Source of the DNA: Paramyrothecium sp. XJ0827
Lineage: Eukaryota; Ascomycota; Sordariomycetes; Hypocreales; Stachybotryaceae
Length of the DNA: 64,000 nt
Direction of reading: 5' to 3'
Assembly: GCA_020881915.1 (NCBI GenBank)
Contig: JAJFPB010000006.1
Coordinates: forward strand, 1,240,001 to 1,304,000
Numbering within the stretch: position 1 is the stretch's first letter; every line of letters starts with the position of its first letter. The position numbers and the translations under genes are program-made. The notes beneath the pieces were generated by a model, which saw nothing but the letters and a program-made list of their open reading frames with translations, had not been told where the DNA came from and made no database searches. Below are positions 47,280 to 58,325 of the stretch, one piece after another.

Positions 47280-47815
47280 AAATACAGTCACAGGACATGT
47301 ATTTACTAACTTCACGTTGTTTACGAGGACGAAAACTAGGTAATGCCTTGCTAGCATTTGTTAAACTTGGGTAAACTGCATTGCGGTCTCTTTTGTATGG
47401 AAGACACGCGTGAGAAAAAATTCGCGGTACAATCATTTACTGGATGTATGCATAGGGTTTTAGTAAGAAGCTCCTGGTTTGAACTCAAGAACCGCAGTGA
47501 CAGGACCCTTGAGCCACACACAGTGCATCTTCTCATTTTTGGCAGAAAAGGGCGCGTCTATCAAACAACCGATGATTCAAGGATCATTTATATCTGGCCG
47601 GGAGTACTTGATTAGAGCTCAAGTGATTAGATTACAGTGTTGTAATAGAATTTTCGTCATCCTACGCAGTTTCATGGCACTTCGAAAGGCAACCAGGTTC
47701 TCAGCCTTGTCCTCACCAGCGTTTACCACATATCTATTCGTATATTGATATGCACACCCAAGAACATTCAGCACCCAACCCAGGAGATGGACATGCCCCT
47801 TGTAGTCATGTGTCA
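47280..47815. other. Convergent intergenic region
   Basis: 536 bp between converging 3' ends of the HET gene and the unknown gene. Only short ORFs; nothing recognised. Confidence 0.5.
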
Positions 47816-49315
47816 TCAGCCTACTACCCGCCATTGCTGACTGTAGTCAATGGTGAAAAGTCTGTCTTGCGTCGTGTATCCAGCAATCCGATAACCGCCG
47901 CCCACAAGGTCAGTCAAAGTCGTGAACACGCCGATTATGATATCCGACCTCTCGAATGCCTGGTATGTGACCCACTGCTCCGTGATTGACTGGCCAGGTG
48001 AGTTGTCTCCGCCATCTTGAGTTTTGCTGGGGACTAAGAGATGGTGGACATTGCCTGTCAACACCGCTGCCTCTCCAGGCTTGATGGTGACCAACTGCTT
48101 GTTCGACTTCGCCGCAACAAAGGTTACCTCGCTGGAAGAGTTGTTCTGGACTTGGTTGCGCTTGAAGTTGATCTCCGTGACCAACCCGCTGTCTTTCTCG
48201 GAAGGATGGGTGTACTGCAAAGCCATGGTTGTCACAAAAGGCTGCACCAAGCCGGTATATGAGTTGATTGTCGGCATAACGGTGTCGTAGCAGTACTGTA
48301 GAGAAAGATCAAACAGGCCGACAGCACTGTTGGCCTTGCATTGGAAGGTGATGGCTGATCCTGATTTGCCGCCTGCGATTCCCACGAATTGAAATACGTC
48401 TGGTTCATTGAAACCGCTAAGGGCAGCCGAGATCTGGTTCAACCAGTCAGGTTCCATCTGGCTGGTAAGTTTCATCCAAAGGAAAATATCAGCCCATTCC
48501 GTGTCGTCATTGACTGCTGGAACGGAGTGTTTGGCATCTTCTCCCTCCAAATCCAAGTTTGCAAGCCGGCTTGCAGCTAGTACTTCGCGGTGCTTCTGCA
48601 GCCCCTTCTGCAAATCAGGGCCCTTCACCTTGGGCTTAGGGGCCGGGCTGCTGGCAGGTGGAATACTTGGCTCAAAGAGCGGCACGCCTCTCTGTTTCAT
48701 CCCTGCTTCGTAGACACTTGGCACAAATTGCGCTTTGACCCTCTCTTGTGCTTCCGTAGATAGCTGACCCGACTCCATTGCTTGAGGACTGGTATTTTCC
48801 TTCCATGCCGCTATCATAACGGCCAAAATCGAGTGCTGGCGATCTATATCCGACTGACCAAATGTCATGGATACGATGGCTCGGAGATCGTTGAGTTTTA
48901 GTCCTGTAACATCAATCGATGAGACGAGGGTCGTGATGGCCGTCATATTCTTGGCCTTGGACTGAAGGCCTTGAGACCTCAGCTCGAACGAGTACACGTC
49001 GATATCAATTCTCAGAAGTGCGCCGAGCTCTGTGGCAACCAAGGCATACGTGTATGTCTGCGAGACTTGACCAGAAGAAGACCCAAGCACCACATTCAGA
49101 GCACTATCAATGGTAGCTTCTTGAGTAGTTTAGTTACGGGCGCATAAGTGGTAAAACATTTCTTTGGCGTAATGCCCGAGATCTTTCAATAATGTGAATT
49201 CCGGCCTTGAAGAGATATATGCGAGTTCCGTGACGTTAATCAGGAGGGGCAAACAGAGGCTGGCGTTTCGGAGCGGGGGCCCATCCGAAAACTGTTCTAT
49301 TATGGTCAAAGACAT
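47816..49315 (-). CDS. Unknown protein, frame broken once near the 5' end
   Basis: The main open frame runs 49129-47816, with its first internal ATG at 48949. An ATG at 49315 opens the same frame (MSLTIIEQFSDGPPLRNASL) but it is cut by TAA at 49132-49130. The sequence on both sides looks coding: YALVATELGALLRIDIDVYS follows the stop. I found no GT..AG pair of normal size that removes the TAA and keeps the frame. Either a nonsense mutation, an unusual intron, or a start at 48949 is possible. The protein has a Pro-rich hinge (PPASSPAPKPKVKGP) and a C-terminal half rich in beta-type sequence. No family recognised and no signal peptide. It lies between HET and NACHT genes, so a role there is only a guess. 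Confidence 0.55.
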
Positions 49316-49964
49316 TCATCGCGGCCCTCAGGAGCACATGTGTTAGAAGCAGAACATTGAGACACTTCTTACAATCTTGCCAGAACTGTCACGACCGACG
49401 TCGAGTAAGCGACAGGCTGAGTCGTAGATACTAGCAGGCTGAAAAGTTCCATAATTACTTTTCGCTATAATTATCCGTGCGAAGCCATGCGTAGACCGCG
49501 AGTCGTAGTTTTAGGCTCATATCCAGGAAATCCTCGCAGGCAACGCGAACCACGTCAGCCTTACTAATCTTGCGTTCCAAAGGCAACCATGCAGCTTGCA
49601 GATGAGGGTTACAATATTGGTGGCTTGATGGTAATGCTGCAGCCTATATCAGCTACATCACACCACCTTCGTAAGAGGAATCCGATCAATTCATGTCTAA
49701 ATGGGATTAGGGCTGGAAATGTGACAGTCATATAGCCCTAGCCAATACTTATGCTCTTACAAGCTTCATAGACGATGCAACAACCATGTTCGCGTCACAG
49801 AAAGGTTCGGTTGGCAGATGTGCAGTGCGTTTAGGATTTGCTTACGCGAGGCTTCGCTCCATCCGCCATGAGGCTCAGCCAAAGGATTGCAGGAAAATTC
49901 TTCATTCCCCCCTCCTCCAACACTGGCCCTGTTACCTACTTTAGTTGATGCGCAAAATAGGTGA
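49316..49964. other. Intergenic before the NACHT fragment
   Basis: 649 bp. The frame of the NACHT fragment continues upstream with stops (TGA at 49962), reading WQMCSAFRICLREASLHPP and VDAQNR. These may be decayed upstream NACHT sequence. Confidence 0.35.
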
Positions 49965-50687
49965 CTATGGGACAACCCGACTTTCCTGGATTGGCTCGAA
50001 CACGCGGGAGTCCTCTGGATATCTGGATGGCCAGGAAGTGGAAAGTCCGTTCTAGCGAAAACTATTCTTCACGACTTCAAAACAACCGTTGAGTCCAAAG
50101 CTCCAGGCCCTGCTTTGCTCGTTATCGGATGGTTCTACAGCGCCCGCCTCCTAGAAGGAGGCAGATCCCACATGTCTATGCTTAGTGCCATATTGCATCA
50201 GATCCTCATTCAAAGCAAAGAGGCGTTTGAAGCTCTGAGGAGTAGCTATCGCCAGCGGTTTGATGACTGTGAGTCGAGAGTTTCCTGGGACCGTGATTCT
50301 CTGAAAGAAATGCTTGTCAAGATCGCCAACTGCCCAAAAACGCCACCCACGCTGGTTATCATCGACGCAATGGACGAGTCGGAGGACGGCAAGTCAGAAG
50401 AAGAATCGCGGGTAAGGATCCTAGAACTCCTATCCTCTGTTGCATTTACTCGCGGCAGCCGGGTTCGGCTGATCGTCCTGAGCCGGCCACTGCCAGAGAT
50501 CCAGGCCGAATACCTGCAATGCAACCATATCGCAATTCATGATTGCAACAGCAAAGACGTGGATGCGGTGATTCAAATGAAGATTCAAGAACTCCGAGAA
50601 TCATGGCCGGGTGTGAAACGGCGACAAGGAGGTAAAGCAAGGCACCAGGCCGCTCACACCCACACTTCTCTGTTACAGCATCCGTGA
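49965..50687 (+). pseudogene. NACHT-domain NTPase fragment (NLR-like)
   Basis: 240 codons in one frame bounded by stops. They start LWDNPTFLDWLEHAGVLWIS and continue to the P-loop GWPGSGKSVLAK. Walker B is PTLVIIDAMDESED, followed by the sensor-like VRLIVLSRPLPEI and the typical VDAVIQMKIQELRESW. This is the N-terminal half of a fungal NACHT domain. The effector domain in front and the winged-helix and repeat parts behind are missing, the frame ends in unrelated residues, and no good start codon exists. It is thus probably a pseudogene, although extra exons cannot be fully excluded. Full-length relatives are NLR-like sensors of non-self. Confidence 0.78.
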
Positions 50688-50983
50688 TCATATTATCATT
50701 TAAACGATATTTCCTGCGATTGGCAGATCATAGACGGCAGTGGAGACGTTTTAGCATCTCGGGAATTGATTCTAGGTTATGCGAACTCGGGAACATCCGG
50801 CTCTTTGGCAACTGGGTTGAGCCAGTATGTTGTTCTTTGTTTGGTGATGACTTCATTTGGGAGAGAATCATGGTGCTATTGAGAATTGTTCTAGCTCAAT
50901 AAATGGCGAAAACTCTCAGTCACAAGTTCATTCGTGTTGTCAACATATTTTTGCCTTGTTCTTAGACGTGGGTGCAATGACAA

Positions 50984-51907
50984 CTACTCAGGCACAAAAA
51001 CAACGCGCTTCGACTTCAAGCTTCCATCCCCCCACACGCTCTCAATCTCTTCCAGTTTCTTGACAACGACCTCATCTCCTCTTTGGATTCCAGCCAAGAG
51101 TTCCAGCATGCCCGGGACCTCGGCGGAGAACTCTGGGATGGTCCAGCTTCCGGGTCCCGCGCCGCGAATGGCAATCCTCTTGGACCGTAGCAACGCGGCC
51201 GAAATGGGAATATCTTGCACGCCCGAGACCATGCCAATCTGCACAAACTGTACCTCTGTGCTTGATGGTGCAAGCGCCTGCAGGAGCTCTGACGCAGGTG
51301 TTCCAAAGACGTAATCCAGGACGACGTCAACCTGCCCCAGCTTCTCCCATGCCGTGTCAGAACCTAGCACGATGGTGTCGTCGAGCTGCAGCTTCTCCAT
51401 GGTAGCAGCATTCCTTGCAATGCCAATCACTTTTCCAGCGCCGTGGGCACGGGCAACGTCGATAGCCAGACGGCCACTTGCACTCGTAACGCCAAGGATT
51501 GCAACCGAGAAGCCGTCTTTGAGGCCGTTTACACGCTTAGTCAAGCCCATCCAGCTGCTCATCACAGGGTTCAGCAGAGCCGCGACGGTCAGGGCGTCTG
51601 CGCCGCTGGGCAGCTCCCACACGGCCGCCTTTGGGACGTTCACAATCTCTGCAAAGGAACCCGTCGCCAGCGCAAAGAAGTAGTATTTCTTGCCGGTGGC
51701 GACGTCTTCTCCGACTCCATCGATGCCGGGAAGATGCGGAAGGGTTTTAGAAGTGTAGTGCTGGCCGGCCGCACGTGCGCGGACCAGGGCGTGGATCGCC
51801 GTCGCTAGGACGCGGAGCTGGAGCTGGTCATCGGATGGGCCGGGCAGCTCGGGCACGGAAGTGTAAGTTGGCGGCTGAGACCAGTCTGTGACTTGCGCGG
51901 CATGCAT
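50984..51907 (-). CDS. Quinone oxidoreductase-like MDR protein
   Basis: A single exon of 307 residues starting MHAAQVTDWSQPPTY. The layout is that of the zinc-free medium-chain dehydrogenases: an N-terminal GroES-like part (HLPGIDGVGEDVATGKKYYF), then the nucleotide fold VAILGVTSASGRLAIDVARA and GAGKVIGIARN, a mid-chain VDVVLDYVFG, and a C-terminal EEIESVWGD. No structural-zinc cysteines are present. The family reduces quinones or enones with NADPH. The protein is slightly shorter than the usual 320-340 residues. It is not obviously linked to the neighbouring HET, NACHT and CHAT genes. A run of 16 or more T residues at 51947-51962 precedes the start. Confidence 0.88.
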   Translation of the reverse strand: MHAAQVTDWSQPPTYTSVPELPGPSDDQLQLRVLATAIHALVRARAAGQHYTSKTLPHLPGIDGVGEDVATGKKYYFFALATGSFAEIVNVPKAAVWELPSGADALTVAALLNPVMSSWMGLTKRVNGLKDGFSVAILGVTSASGRLAIDVARAHGAGKVIGIARNAATMEKLQLDDTIVLGSDTAWEKLGQVDVVLDYVFGTPASELLQALAPSSTEVQFVQIGMVSGVQDIPISAALLRSKRIAIRGAGPGSWTIPEFSAEVPGMLELLAGIQRGDEVVVKKLEEIESVWGDGSLKSKRVVFVPE

Positions 51908-52417
51908 TTTGAGTAGCCGGTTGATTGATACTGAAGTTGTCGATCTTTTTTTTTTTTTTTTACGAACGTCTGTGAATGAGGATGCTATGGTGCAAATGGC
52001 TTGGAGTGAGGCTGCCGGCTGAGGAGGCTGCTATAAATGGCCCGCACTGCAATAGCTCGGCGTTCTCGCCGCCCACAGGAGATAACGACAGCCTGCATAT
52101 CCCACGTCCTTTCCGAGAGAAACCGTGCTAACAAATCAAGTTCGGGTAAATCTTGGTTGCTTCTATTATCACGTGTCCTCGCTGACACGTTGCCAGAACT
52201 AGGCAAGGCACCTTTCTCCTCTTGCTGCCGTGTTTAACGGCTCCTGGTCAATTCATTGATTCCTTGAGCCACGGCTGTTCACCTCTGAGGTTGTCACGCC
52301 GTCTATGAGTGACAAGCCATGTCGTCACAGTATGAAGCAGGCTAGAGCAACCTTTTTCGCAGACAAACCAGCACTTGCTAAACTTCTGAGCTAAGCGGAA
52401 CAACGCGTAATTCCGGC
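51908..52417. promoter_or_regulatory. Divergent promoter, MDR / CHAT-TPR genes
   Basis: 510 bp between divergent starts. It contains an oligo-T tract at about 51947-51962 on the MDR side. No other element recognised. Confidence 0.4.
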
Positions 52418-54862
52418 ATGGAGTTTCGCCACAGGTTTCACATTTCAAAAAGCAAAGAGGATTTGGAATCCTGGATGAGTGATTCTCGCCAAGCTCTCGA
52501 AAGCCTCCCCGCCGGTCATGTAGACACAAGGGCCCACCTCTATAGCCTCGGGTACGCCCACTGGGATAGGTACTCCAGCACACAGGCCATTGCCGATTTA
52601 GACATCGCAGGGCAGTGTTTTGCAGACGCTCTCGCACTAGTCTCTGTTGCTGATCCTGAGATGCGAGCGGTTCACCTCAAGGCCGTCGCAAAGATTTGCC
52701 AAGCAAAATACAACAGGATTCAGGACAATGCTGACTTCGAAGCATCCAAATTGGCCTTCGAAGAAGCTTTGCGTGCCGCACCCAAGCACTCGAACTATCA
52801 TAGCACAATTATGCAGGGGCTTGGATCGCTGTATCTTCGTAAATACGATCTTACAGATGACGAGGACTGCCTCTGCAGTGCGATGAAATACCTGCAAGAT
52901 GCCGCTGCTCAATGGCAAGATACGGCCGGTCTGGTCTCTTCGGCGATACTCAGGGCCGAATTGTATATAAGTATCGGCACTGCATTTCTACACCGTTACG
53001 GTTCAACATCGCGAGCTGAGGACCTCTCGGAAGCGATCAAGATTTACGACGAGGCTTTGGACCTCATACCAGAGGACCATGTGCTTAAGGGCCATGCCCT
53101 TCAATGCGCCGGGTTTGCACATTTTGCTAGGTACCAGCGGGATCAGGACCAGGAGAGTGTAAGGCTTGTGATCCGAAAATTTCGGGATGCTCTTGACAAT
53201 CCCTGGGCAAGGGATACTGACCGAGTGAATGCTGGCATGTTTCTGATGAGACTCTCCCACGGCCCTCTAGGTTGGAGTTTAGGTTACGAGGTAGCTGCCC
53301 AAACTCTCAACCTTGTCCCTCGATCAATGCATCCGTCTCTTGAAAACGTGGATCGGCAGGAAATTGCAGGGCGGCTCGTCATGCTAGCCTCTAACGCTGC
53401 AGCGCTTGCTCTGAATGCAAACAAACCTCCCTACGAAGCGGTTCGGCTTCTCGAAGTAGGTCGTAATGTTATTGCGGGCCTTTCAGATGAGGTGGACATA
53501 TCCGAGCTCCAACAAGTGCAACCCCAACTCGCCGAGGAGTATACAACGATCCGAAAGCAGCTGAATACAAGAAAGGGGTCAGGATATGATCAGCAAGACC
53601 AACGGTTTGAAGCGGGCGAGAGGCTAGATGCTGTGGCTCGTCAAATCCAAGGAATACCGGGGCTTGCTGCCTTCCACCGCGAGCCGTCAGAAGACGACAT
53701 GAAGAAAGCCGGAGAATCTGGGCCTATAGTGATCATCAATTTCAGCTCCTATCGCTGCGATGCGCTGGTGATCGAGAGACTGAGGATTCATGTGGTGCGC
53801 TTGCCAGAACTGAACGTTGACGATGCAGAGGACCGCGCCAGCAGAAACGCAAAAGAAGTCGAGACTCTCGAATGGCTATGGAGAACCGTTACTCGACCAG
53901 TGTTAGATGTGCTGGGCCTCAATGAGCCACATTCTGGCGGCTGTTGGCCTCGGATATGGTGGATTCCCACAGGGACCCTTGCCAAATTTCCTCTCCATGC
54001 GGCGGGCATTTACCATTCGAGCAAGAATTATAATGTTCTTGACAGAGCCATGTCTTCCTATGCTACTTCAGTCAAGGCACTCATAAGTGGGCGAAGAAAA
54101 GCAAGCCAAACACCTGGGGCATCAGGATCGCGCACGGTGGCTCTCGTTGCGATGCAACATACCCCGAGCATGAGCGACCTAACTTTTGCAAAGCGAGAGA
54201 TTGAAAGGCTAAATCAGCTTTGTGAGTCAAACAAGATTCCAGCAATGAATCCACCACCCGTCCATAAGGACATTCTCGCGGCCCTGCATGAATGTGAAAT
54301 ATTTCACTTTGCTGGACATGGTACGGTAGACGCAAATGACCCCTTGAAAAGCTGCCTCCTATTGCAAGACTGGCAAACAGATCCACTAACAGTAGGGAAT
54401 CTGTTGGAGACGAAGCTTTACGGCAAGAAGCCATTGCTGGCGTACCTGGCCGCGTGTTCCACGGGCCGAAGCGACGACAATGAGCTTGGGGATGAGAACA
54501 TGCATCTCATTACGGGCTTTCAAGTTGCTGGGTTCCGGCACGTGATTGGCACGTTGTGGGAAGTCGACGATAGCTTTTGTGCAGACATGAGCGTTAAGGT
54601 GTACGAATGGATATTTAGGCATGGTATGAGCAACGCGTCTATTAGCGAAGGGCTACACCATGCAACTAGATATTTTCGAGATCGGTGGATTGAGGAGAAC
54701 ATCACCAGACAAGGTAATGAGCTTGCTAGGAACCGTGAGCAAGGGGCTACAGGAGCTGATGTCTCTATCCTTGATGAGTCTGGCGGCCAACGAGACGTTG
54801 AGGCGATGGATTACGAGTTTTCCTCGCCCAATTGGGTCCCCTACGTTCATTACGGTGTCTAG
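52418..54862 (+). CDS. TPR-CHAT protein (caspase-like protease candidate)
   Basis: A single exon of 814 residues. Residues ~1-310 form TPR-like helical repeats (AHLYSLGYAHWDRYSSTQAI, DLDIAGQCFADALAL, GLGSLYLRKYDLTDDEDCL, AIKIYDEALDLIPEDH). The C-terminal CHAT domain holds both expected catalytic residues: His634 in FHFAGHGTVD and Cys680 in LAYLAACSTGRSDD. ITGFQVAGFRHVIGTLWEVD follows as in other CHAT domains. CHAT enzymes are caspase-like cysteine proteases; fungal members occur beside gasdermin-like or NLR genes and may run regulated cell death. TPRs probably sense or scaffold. The N-terminus starts directly in the repeats, so a longer 5' end is possible, although the upstream frame offers no clear exon. 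Confidence 0.9.
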   Translation: MEFRHRFHISKSKEDLESWMSDSRQALESLPAGHVDTRAHLYSLGYAHWDRYSSTQAIADLDIAGQCFADALALVSVADPEMRAVHLKAVAKICQAKYNRIQDNADFEASKLAFEEALRAAPKHSNYHSTIMQGLGSLYLRKYDLTDDEDCLCSAMKYLQDAAAQWQDTAGLVSSAILRAELYISIGTAFLHRYGSTSRAEDLSEAIKIYDEALDLIPEDHVLKGHALQCAGFAHFARYQRDQDQESVRLVIRKFRDALDNPWARDTDRVNAGMFLMRLSHGPLGWSLGYEVAAQTLNLVPRSMHPSLENVDRQEIAGRLVMLASNAAALALNANKPPYEAVRLLEVGRNVIAGLSDEVDISELQQVQPQLAEEYTTIRKQLNTRKGSGYDQQDQRFEAGERLDAVARQIQGIPGLAAFHREPSEDDMKKAGESGPIVIINFSSYRCDALVIERLRIHVVRLPELNVDDAEDRASRNAKEVETLEWLWRTVTRPVLDVLGLNEPHSGGCWPRIWWIPTGTLAKFPLHAAGIYHSSKNYNVLDRAMSSYATSVKALISGRRKASQTPGASGSRTVALVAMQHTPSMSDLTFAKREIERLNQLCESNKIPAMNPPPVHKDILAALHECEIFHFAGHGTVDANDPLKSCLLLQDWQTDPLTVGNLLETKLYGKKPLLAYLAACSTGRSDDNELGDENMHLITGFQVAGFRHVIGTLWEVDDSFCADMSVKVYEWIFRHGMSNASISEGLHHATRYFRDRWIEENITRQGNELARNREQGATGADVSILDESGGQRDVEAMDYEFSSPNWVPYVHYGV

Positions 54863-56671
54863 AAGTTAGTGGCTTGGAGACAACGCATATCAGAGGGGTA
54901 GATAATGCCGCTTGCGTTAGCCAGTATGGCTGAAGATGTTCACTGAGTTGACTACATTGTCAGCTACTAACTTCTGAATGGCGATTCCGCGGTGATACGT
55001 ATTGTAGGATATGCTGTTTCTGCCGTCTCCCTTCACACAAAATCTCTCTCCACCAAAACAGATATATCGACTTCTATCGTCAAGTACATTGGTCATGTTA
55101 ATGCCGTTTAGCAGCATGTTGGGCAACATACTCAAAGTCGCAGAACTCGGGCAGATCGCCGTACTCCCTGCCACCCTCGGCCTGAGCATGCTGATGTCGG
55201 TGCGCACAATCCTCCTGCGGCTCCTGTTTGCCGAATACCCAGCCTCGAGAAACGGCCAATGATCACCGTCATGTAGATAGCGGGTGAATCGATATACATG
55301 AAGAGCATTCATATTGATGGACGGATTTCTCGCCACTTCCCTGGCAAGCCGCGCTATTCGGTTTGGTCTTCACTACCCGTGCAAGTCTTCCCATTGAAAC
55401 CCTGTGCCCATGCTGCGAATCACTGGTGGTTAGGACTCCAGACCGCATGTCGGGTAAGACTTTAGAAAAGAGGGGACCAAAAACCATTTGTCCCTGTCTT
55501 GCTTATCCGTACTTACTGGTAGCTCGTCATTCCAGGTACCAAGGGATCTCGTCCTTCGGCTCGACAGCCGATGTCGGCATCAGTTAAAAGACCAATTTTT
55601 ATCTGATCCTTGCTAGATGTTCGCTGGTCTAATCAGAACGGTTCAACCCCCCCTCGTCTCCATAAATTTGTGTTGCATCATTTACACATGTTATCGGAAG
55701 TCAGTAGATATCTTATGTATTTGCAGGTATCGGCCCAATACCATTCCTATGTGGACTACTGGTTCCTATCTCGAGGTCCTAAACGGGTGAACTCATGTGG
55801 CTGTTTATCGGGCAGCTGACACGCACTATCTAGGACTAGTCAAGTCTGGGTTTGAGTCCTATGTAATATTGATCAAGCAAGGACATCTTCCTGCATTCGA
55901 CGCTACTGACCCAGATCATACGTGGTAGGCCGATTCATGCAGCTTGAAATCTCACTTCAGGCAGCCCCCCGACGAGCGACTTGCCCGATGAATCAAGCCT
56001 TTGTCTCTTTTTGGGTTCAAACCACTGATTGGGATTCACGCATCACACAATATTGTCTTGCTCCCGAGCAATCAGAGACGTACCGATGCAGCCTTGGTAG
56101 CCTGGTAGGGCTGGCGACCCGTTGCGCATAATCCACTGCAACACCTAGCCACGGGTGGAAACAGGGAGACATAACCGGGTTCGTGGAACCTTCACCTCAG
56201 CCGCACGCGGCGGCAGTCAACCTGCGTGAGCGAGTATCTTGCGTAGGAAGATAGTCGCTGCGAATACATTTAAGACATGAATATCATTGGCATTTTAGAA
56301 GAATATGATCCATATAGATACCCATGGACTCACACTTACTCGTCTAAGGCCAGTCTTCTCAGGTTTCGGGTTGAGCGCTTACAGACAGCTCTAGGGTAAC
56401 TAGCTGTTGAGAGCTCTGCCTCGGACGATACGAGTGCTATTAATAGCTGATTGCCACTCTAAGTAATACCGCAAGTAATCCCGGAAGCCCTGTATGTCGT
56501 GACTAGCTCAAGGCGCTCCGGATTTTCCGATTCTTGTGACAGTGCGGCTGATTTGTTGTCGGCATGACAACGGCCTGCCGTAGACTGTGTCTTTCGTTCC
56601 CCGCTTCACAGCCTTGTCTTGCCTTTGCATTCAACTGCATCGGGTCACAACTGGCCCAGCGTTGCTAGAAG
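54863..56671. other. Gene-poor region
   Basis: 1.8 kb. The longest ORF, 54917-55336 (minus, 139 codons, with RYICFGGERFCVKGDGRNS), is not recognisable and lacks a signal peptide. Short ORFs at 55363-56131 have no domains. The end holds the promoter of the gene at 56672. Confidence 0.35.
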
Positions 56672-58238
56672 ATGATCGTGGCACTTCGCGGCGTCGTCGC
56701 AACTTCTTTACTCTGTCTCGCCCGTCTAGCATCATGTCAGCCTAACACACCAGTGAGTTATGATCCCCTAATGCATTCCATTAGCTGTATCTCACTATAG
56801 CGGCTAGTGTGACGCTCTGGATGCCGCTCTACCTGGCAAGGTTGTTTACCAGGGCACAGACGCCTACAGTGTCTCGAACACGTTCTGGTCGACGAGACAG
56901 TCGGACCTCAGACCAACATGCTTCGTCGTCCCAGACTCTGCGCAGGATGTATCGGCAGCCCTGAGCATTCTGGTTGACTTCAACAGTTCCTTCACCGTCA
57001 AGGCAGGTGGTCATACCGCCTATGCAGGCTCCAACATACAGGAAGGCGTGTCCATAGATCTCAGACTGATGAGCACTGTTACGGTTGCAGACGACCGCTC
57101 AAGCGTATCTCTTGGACCAGGGGCTCGCTGGGGTGACGTTGCTAATGCTCTTGACACTTTTGGGCTTGCTGTGGTTGGGGGTCGCGTCCCATCCGTCGGC
57201 GTGGCCGGTCTGCTTCTAGGCGGCGGTATCTCGTTTCTGTCAGGACGAAGAGGATGGGCATGCGATAATGTTCAGAACTTTCAGGTTGTTCTTGCGTCTG
57301 GCAAGATCGTAAATGCAAATCCACAGGAAAATAGTGACCTCTATTGGGCACTGCGAGGCGGTGGTGGTTCTAACTTCGGTATTGTGACAAGGTTTGATGT
57401 CAACGCCTATGAGCAGGGTGATCTTTATGCGAGTATCACTGCCTGGCCCGACACTGAGAGACAAGCGGTGCGCGACACGTTCATTAGCATCTCGAGGGAT
57501 ATGCTCCATATCGACAAAGACGCTCACCTCTTCTATCACCAGGCGTACCAAGGCACAGATGACGATCCTCTTGTCTTCACTTTCGCCTTTCATCTAAATC
57601 ACGAAAACCCACCTGGTGGAGTATTCGATACGTTTGAGGGATTGACCCGCCTTCCTCGGCAATTGTTTAATCTTACCTCCGTCGCAAGCCTAGGTCGCCA
57701 ACTTGAACAACTCCGGGACCCAGAAATTGGCAGGAGAACATTCTGGGTCACGAGCATTTCGGATGGGCCTGGTAGTGGGAAGTTACTTGAGGACATTTCC
57801 AAGGCGTGGAGAAACACTGCGGATGAAATACGAAATATCGCTCGCCAGCAGGACCATACGGCGAGCTTCAGCCTCACGGTCCAACCTATCACCAACCCGA
57901 CTCTTGAAATAATGCTAAGCAACGGTGGGAATCCCCTTGGCCTTAAGCCAACTGGCGATTTCCCTGTACTCATTGTGCACATGCTTGCGGCATGGGAAGA
58001 CCGGTCTCTGGATTGTGTCATCGAATCGCATTGGAAGTCCTTCTTTGCCGAGGTGGATGCCATGGCGGAGAGCGCTGGACTTGCGAATGGATACAAGTAT
58101 ATGAATTACGGGGGAAGATCACAAGATATCTACGGGAGCTACGGCGCTGATAATGTAGCCCGACTACGCAGTGTTGCGGAGAAGTATGATCCGCATGGAC
58201 ACTTGAAGACTCTTTGGAAAGGCTATTACAAGCTGTAG
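56672..58238 (+). CDS. FAD-linked oxidase, berberine-bridge-enzyme type
   Basis: Exons 56672-56752 and 56808-58238 encode 503 residues; the acceptor CGGCTAG at 56807 gives QPNTPCDALDAALPGKVVY. Signal peptide: MIVALRGVVATSLLCLARLA. The FAD_binding_4 domain follows, with TVKAGGHTAYAGSN carrying His96, the probable covalent flavin attachment, then LGGGISFLSGRRGWACDNV. The C-terminal BBE motif is NYGGRSQDIYGSYGADNVAR and ends KYDPHGHLKTLWKGYY. Such secreted flavoenzymes oxidise alcohols, amines or sugars in secondary metabolism and carbohydrate oxidation. The MFS transporter and GH127 genes next door suggest a sugar or glycoside context. Confidence 0.9.
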
Positions 58239-58325
58239 AGTGGATAGTCTTAGAACGCAAGACAAAAAGTTGAACCAAGGACTTTGTCTAGGGTTTATTT
58301 TGGAGACGATGATAAGCTCGAATAA

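Noticed and set aside
51947..51962. Oligo-T tract as a possible retroposon tail
   Set aside because: No target-site duplication or element sequence next to it; simple homopolymer in a promoter.
54917..55336. 139-codon minus ORF with RYICFGGERFCVKGDG
   Set aside because: No signal peptide, no domain recognised and no neighbouring exons; too weak to call a gene, though worth a database search.
55835..55865. tRNA-like T-arm (gggtttgagtcc)
   Set aside because: No matching acceptor, D or anticodon arms could be found around it.
57599..58096. 165-codon minus ORF inside the oxidase
   Set aside because: Antisense shadow of the berberine-bridge-type oxidase; no domain.
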